A stretch of 9,985 bases of DNA from Granulosicoccus sp964435305. GTDB taxonomy: Bacteria; Pseudomonadota; Gammaproteobacteria; Granulosicoccales; Granulosicoccaceae. The stretch spans positions 1 to 9,985 of the forward strand of contig CAYSZH010000166.1 in the NCBI GenBank assembly GCA_964435305.1. Reading direction: 5' to 3'. The notes under the pieces are model-generated. The model was not told where the DNA came from. It searched no databases and was given only the letters and a program-made list of their open reading frames with translations. The translations under genes and the position numbers were made by a program. This document shows positions 7,202 to 9,985 of the stretch, piece after piece (positions within the stretch are counted from its first letter, which is position 1; every line of letters starts with the position of its first letter).

Positions 7202-7898
7202 TAAACCCGTTGCATTAATCGTTGGTGGTGGCAGTGGAATTGGGGCGGATGCCGCACGTAAACTATCGGACACAGGTTATAACGTTGCCGTTATGTCTTC
7301 TTCTGGTAAGGGCGAAGCGCTTGGTAACGAGTTGGGTGGGCTAGGCTTTACAGGTTCCAATCTGGTGGTTGCTGATCTTGAAAACTTTGTTTCGCAATCC
7401 ATGAACAAATTCGGTCGGATAGATGGTGTTGTGAACTGCACAGGCCATGGCCCAAAAGGGCCTGTGATTGAGATCAGCGATGACGACTGGCACTTGGGCA
7501 TGGACTATTACCTGTTGAACGTTGTGCGCATGACTCGTCTTGTCTTACCAATTATGCAAAAACAGAAAGCCGGTTCTATTGTCAATATCTCAACGTTCGC
7601 GGCATTTGAGCCCGATGCGGATTTCCCAACCTCGGCTATCTTTCGCGCCGCACTGGCAGGTTATACCAAATTGTTTACAGATAAATACGCGGCAGAAGGC
7701 GTTCGTATGAACAATATTTTACCTGGCTTTATAAATAGCCTACCGGAAAAAGATGATCGTCTTGCACGTATCCCAGCCGGTCGATATGCCGATGTTCGCG
7801 AACTATCAGACACCATCGCGTTTTTCGTTGGTAACGAATCAAGCTACATCATGGGGCAGAACATCCGAGTGGATGGTGGTCTGACGGCATCTGTCTGA
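7194..7898 (+). CDS. SDR-family protein with Tyr and Lys of the catalytic motif replaced
   Basis: This 234-residue protein has the length and order of a classical short-chain dehydrogenase/reductase. The dinucleotide motif is GGGSGIG (11-17), NCTG (81-84) stands for the usual NNAG, Asn109 matches the catalytic Asn, and NIS with Ser133 matches the catalytic Ser. PGF...SLPE follows the active site and GQNIRVDGG closes the protein. The usual YxxxK is missing: the aligned residues are Ser147 and Arg151 (SAIFR), followed by the normal AAL helix. I recall relatives in other proteobacteria with a similar PTSA-x-FR stretch, so this may be a conserved subfamily rather than a decayed gene; the frame is intact. 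It could be an oxidoreductase with altered chemistry, or bind substrate without normal reduction. It overlaps the uronate dehydrogenase-like gene by 8 bases and probably shares its transcript. No terminator is evident after it. Confidence 0.88.
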   Translation: MSNKPVALIVGGGSGIGADAARKLSDTGYNVAVMSSSGKGEALGNELGGLGFTGSNLVVADLENFVSQSMNKFGRIDGVVNCTGHGPKGPVIEISDDDWHLGMDYYLLNVVRMTRLVLPIMQKQKAGSIVNISTFAAFEPDADFPTSAIFRAALAGYTKLFTDKYAAEGVRMNNILPGFINSLPEKDDRLARIPAGRYADVRELSDTIAFFVGNESSYIMGQNIRVDGGLTASV

Positions 7899-7918
7899 TT
7901 CCAATACAACTGCGATAG

Positions 7919-8197
7919 CTAAACTGGCAGCGTCATTTCTATAACACGTTTTAATGCGTCCATGTGTTTTACGTGTAGCTCATCACCCGGTTTACTAGTC
8001 GCGCTCATTCCAGCAAAAATAGGCCTGGATAAACAGGAGACCGGTGTATTGTTTTTGTTGAGTAATTGTTTAATTTGTTCGATTTCTTGTTTGCTGTGAT
8101 CGCCAACTTCAGTGTCTCAAACCAACTGAAGCTCAGCGTATTCCAGTCCAAATTCCTGCATAACAGAAGGTTTAAACCATCGTATACTCACTTTCAA
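7919..8197 (-). pseudogene. Remnant of a sugar phosphate isomerase/epimerase-like gene
   Basis: In this frame the minus strand encodes a clearly protein-like stretch of 93 codons: KVSIRWFKPSVM, then EFGLEYAELQLV, a TGA, DTEVGDHS, PVSCLSRPIFAG, KPGDELHVKHMDALKRVIEM, and a TAG stop. From memory this matches the start of TIM-barrel sugar phosphate isomerase/epimerase proteins (AP endonuclease 2 family), in which Trp commonly stands where the TGA is, so TGG to TGA is the likely break (8119-8117). Intact proteins are about 250-300 residues; here the frame ends soon after residue 90, next to the end of the SDR gene, so the rest is deleted. TTG at 8197 or GTG at 8191 may have been the start; neither has a good ribosome site. 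This remnant accounts for most of the 419-base gap between SDR and transporter. Alternative: a sequencing error at the TGA, though that would not explain the truncation. Confidence 0.65.
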
Positions 8198-8317
8198 GCA
8201 AGACTGTATAAATAATTGCCACCCGCCTACTTATCTGGCATCAACATGTATAGCCATTCGACTACCGCAAATAATCTCCAACACAATTACTAATAAAGCG
8301 AAATCCCTAAAATCACA

Positions 8318-9505
8318 ATGAAACTGCGCCCTTACCTACCCTCAATTGGCCTTGGGATAACACAGATTTTTGCTTACGGCACGTTGATGTACGCCTACGC
8401 AATCCTATTGCCACGGATGGCAGTGGATCTGGACATGACACTCTCGACGGCATTCGGGATTTTCTCATTCGGGCTTTTCTTTGGTGGATTGTTATCACCA
8501 CTGGCAGGCAAATTGGTAGATAGATTTGGTGGGCGATGGGTGATGACACTAGGCTCAGCTGCGGCCGGATTGTCTTTGATTGCATTATCATTTGCTCAAG
8601 GTCGTGCCAGCTTGTTTTTCCTGATATTGGCGACAGAATCTGCTGGCATGTTCGTGATGTATAACGTCGCGTTTGCTTCAGTTGCAAGACTGCAAAGCCC
8701 GATACGTCCAGCGCTTGCTATCTCAGTGATTACGCTCTTTGGTGGCATTGCGTCCACCATCTTCTGGCCGCTAACCTTGTGGCTTTACAATATGCTCGGT
8801 TGGGAAAAAACATGGCAAGTGCTTGGACTTATGCTGTTAATCGTGTGTGTACCAATTCATTTTGCAGCTCTTCGTGGTCCACAACGTCGACCAGAAGAAT
8901 CAACAGGTGATGCACAGCAAGACTGGCCTCAACTCCGGGGGGCAGCCCGTAAGCGAGGTATGCTATGGGTGGTTGTGTCATTCGTCTTTTCAGCTTACAT
9001 GATGAGTGCTGTGATGACGCTGTGGGTCACCAACGTAGAAGATCTTGGTCACACTGCTGCGCTGGCGGCCTTAGCCGGTGCTGTGATCGGTCCGTTTAAA
9101 ACAATTGGTCGATTGTTCGAAATGTTAGTGAGCCGAAACTTATATCCATTGCTTACGTATGCGCTTGCCATGGGCTTCATGATAACCGGCTTTTGCGTTC
9201 TGCTGACCTTGGGCTTCACGGTACCCGGTGTAATCCTTGCCGCGGCACTTTATGGCATGGGTGACGGCATTAGCACAATCGCGTACGGTACATTACCCTT
9301 AGCGCTATTTGGAAATAAGGGCTATGGCGCACGTCTGGGTTGGATTTCGTTTGCACAAATGAGTGCTAAGGCATCTGCACCTTTCGCGTTTGCATGGGTA
9401 ACTCAAATCTACGGTGGATGGGTATCGTTTGCAGCCATGGCGGGTGTTTTGATAATGGCTATGGTTACCTATCTCTACATTCCTGACCCCCGGAGGACTG
9501 TTTAG
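8318..9505 (+). CDS. Major facilitator superfamily transporter
   Basis: This 395-residue, very hydrophobic protein has about 12 predicted membrane segments in two halves, with a polar central loop (about residues 185-220: RGPQRRPEESTGDAQQDWPQLRG). MFS motif A is present in the loop after segment 2: GKLVDRFGGRWVM (64-76). Length and layout are those of a 12-segment MFS carrier in the inner membrane, driven by proton or other ion gradients. Position after the catabolic genes suggests it carries their substrate or product, but the 419-base gap holding a pseudogene means it may be transcribed separately. The 120 bases before it (8198-8317) show no convincing promoter, terminator or Shine-Dalgarno site; the ATG at 8318 is chosen because the first membrane segment starts right after it. 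It converges on the LysR fragment with 70 bases between. Family sure; substrate unknown. Confidence 0.9.
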   Translation: MKLRPYLPSIGLGITQIFAYGTLMYAYAILLPRMAVDLDMTLSTAFGIFSFGLFFGGLLSPLAGKLVDRFGGRWVMTLGSAAAGLSLIALSFAQGRASLFFLILATESAGMFVMYNVAFASVARLQSPIRPALAISVITLFGGIASTIFWPLTLWLYNMLGWEKTWQVLGLMLLIVCVPIHFAALRGPQRRPEESTGDAQQDWPQLRGAARKRGMLWVVVSFVFSAYMMSAVMTLWVTNVEDLGHTAALAALAGAVIGPFKTIGRLFEMLVSRNLYPLLTYALAMGFMITGFCVLLTLGFTVPGVILAAALYGMGDGISTIAYGTLPLALFGNKGYGARLGWISFAQMSAKASAPFAFAWVTQIYGGWVSFAAMAGVLIMAMVTYLYIPDPRRTV

Positions 9506-9575
9506 TGCTGGTGCCTGCTCTGTCTCAGCTACAACACAGACTATATCAATTCTTTTTGGTTTTTCAGATATCAGT

Positions 9576-9985
9576 TTATTCATTCTTGCTGACTATTGAT
9601 TGAAATTCATTTACCAAGAAGTCAAAAACCATTCGTACACGGCTGTTAGTTCTAAGTTCTTTATGAGCGACTAACCATACCTCAGCTTCTATAGGAGAGA
9701 AACCATCAACAAGCAATCGTTCTACAAGAGGTTCGTTGTCGCCAACAATATCAATCATTCCACTTATTGCTATACCTTGCTTTACCATCTCCCACATAAC
9801 GCCATGATTTGACGTTATAACCGGAAAATTTCTGGGCGATAAAGCAAAGCCCTGATTATTGAGTAACGTAAGCAAAAGACCGGACTTTTCAATATCAATA
9901 AATGCGGCGGAATTTAAATCAGCTATTGACATCGGTATGCCAATCTCGCTGAGATAAGATGGTGATGCATAAAGATAGCCTTTAG
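9576..9985 (-). CDS. LysR-family regulator, C-terminal part (cut by right edge)
   Basis: The frame is open from the window edge to a TAA at 9578-9576, giving about 136 residues. It starts in the middle of the effector-binding domain: GYLYASPSYLSEIGIPMSIADL is the usual LASPxYL...P element, and the end (WLVAHKELRTNSRVRMVFDFL) is typical of the C-terminus in a large LysR subgroup that includes AaeR-like proteins. The DNA-binding part lies beyond 9985. The ATG at 9932 is internal, not a start. It converges on the MFS gene, so it is not divergent from it and there is no positional reason to link it to that gene. It differs from the LysR protein at 1357-2253. Confidence 0.85.
   Translation of the reverse strand, partial: KGYLYASPSYLSEIGIPMSIADLNSAAFIDIEKSGLLLTLLNNQGFALSPRNFPVITSNHGVMWEMVKQGIAISGMIDIVGDNEPLVERLLVDGFSPIEAEVWLVAHKELRTNSRVRMVFDFLVNEFQSIVSKNE

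Noticed and set aside
7940..7980. ACACGT / ACGTGT inverted repeat as a terminator for the SDR gene
   Set aside because: The arms are 6 bp with a loop of over 20 bases and no T-run, and lie within the coding remnant of the isomerase.
8117..8119. In-frame TGA read as selenocysteine or by read-through
   Set aside because: The frame also ends early about 66 codons later and lacks most of the expected protein, so gene decay is simpler.
9506..9575. Shared terminator between the convergent MFS and LysR genes
   Set aside because: T-runs are present on the plus strand, but I could find no stem with consistent pairing before them.
9305..9583. Minus-strand 92-residue frame over the end of the MFS gene
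   Set aside because: It lies mostly antisense to the intact transporter, is rich in Cys and Arg, and resembles no family.

Overview
The window looks like a chromosomal stretch from a Gram-negative proteobacterium, most likely a free-living, possibly marine, gammaproteobacterium. This rests on the LysR regulators, a lipoprotein with a clear lipobox, Shine-Dalgarno sites before some genes, sigma70-like promoter hexamers and a base composition near half GC judged by eye. No rRNA, tRNA, IS element, CRISPR array or phage gene was seen. The lineage is an inference.

Layout: (1) 1-1172, minus: the first ~390 codons of a CotH-kinase-family lipoprotein, starting at GTG and running off the left edge. 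(2) 1173-1356: intergenic, with two strong hairpins. (3) 1357-2253, minus: a LysR-type regulator. (4) 2254-2457: an AT-rich divergent control region with a good promoter for the regulator, a dyad inside that promoter and a repeated element. (5) 2458-7898, plus: three genes that probably act together: a very large ATP-dependent hydantoinase/oxoprolinase with the A and B subunits fused in one chain, a uronate dehydrogenase-like NAD enzyme, and an SDR-fold protein whose catalytic Tyr and Lys are replaced. The last two overlap by 8 bases. A secondary promoter may sit at the hydantoinase stop codon. (6) 7919-8197, minus: a decayed N-terminal fragment of what looks like a sugar phosphate isomerase/epimerase, broken by an in-frame TGA and cut short. 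(7) 8318-9505, plus: an MFS transporter. (8) 9576-9985, minus: the C-terminal part of a second LysR regulator, cut by the right edge.

The core reads as a small-molecule catabolic locus: MFS uptake, ATP-dependent opening of a cyclic amide or a related carboxylation-type reaction, NAD-linked oxidation of a sugar-acid-like compound, and control by the divergent LysR protein. The combination of a hydantoinase/oxoprolinase with a uronate dehydrogenase homologue, an atypical SDR and a sugar-isomerase relic suggests a substrate joining sugar-acid and cyclic-amide (or lactone) chemistry. The sequence does not identify the substrate. This cassette is the best candidate here for an undescribed pathway.
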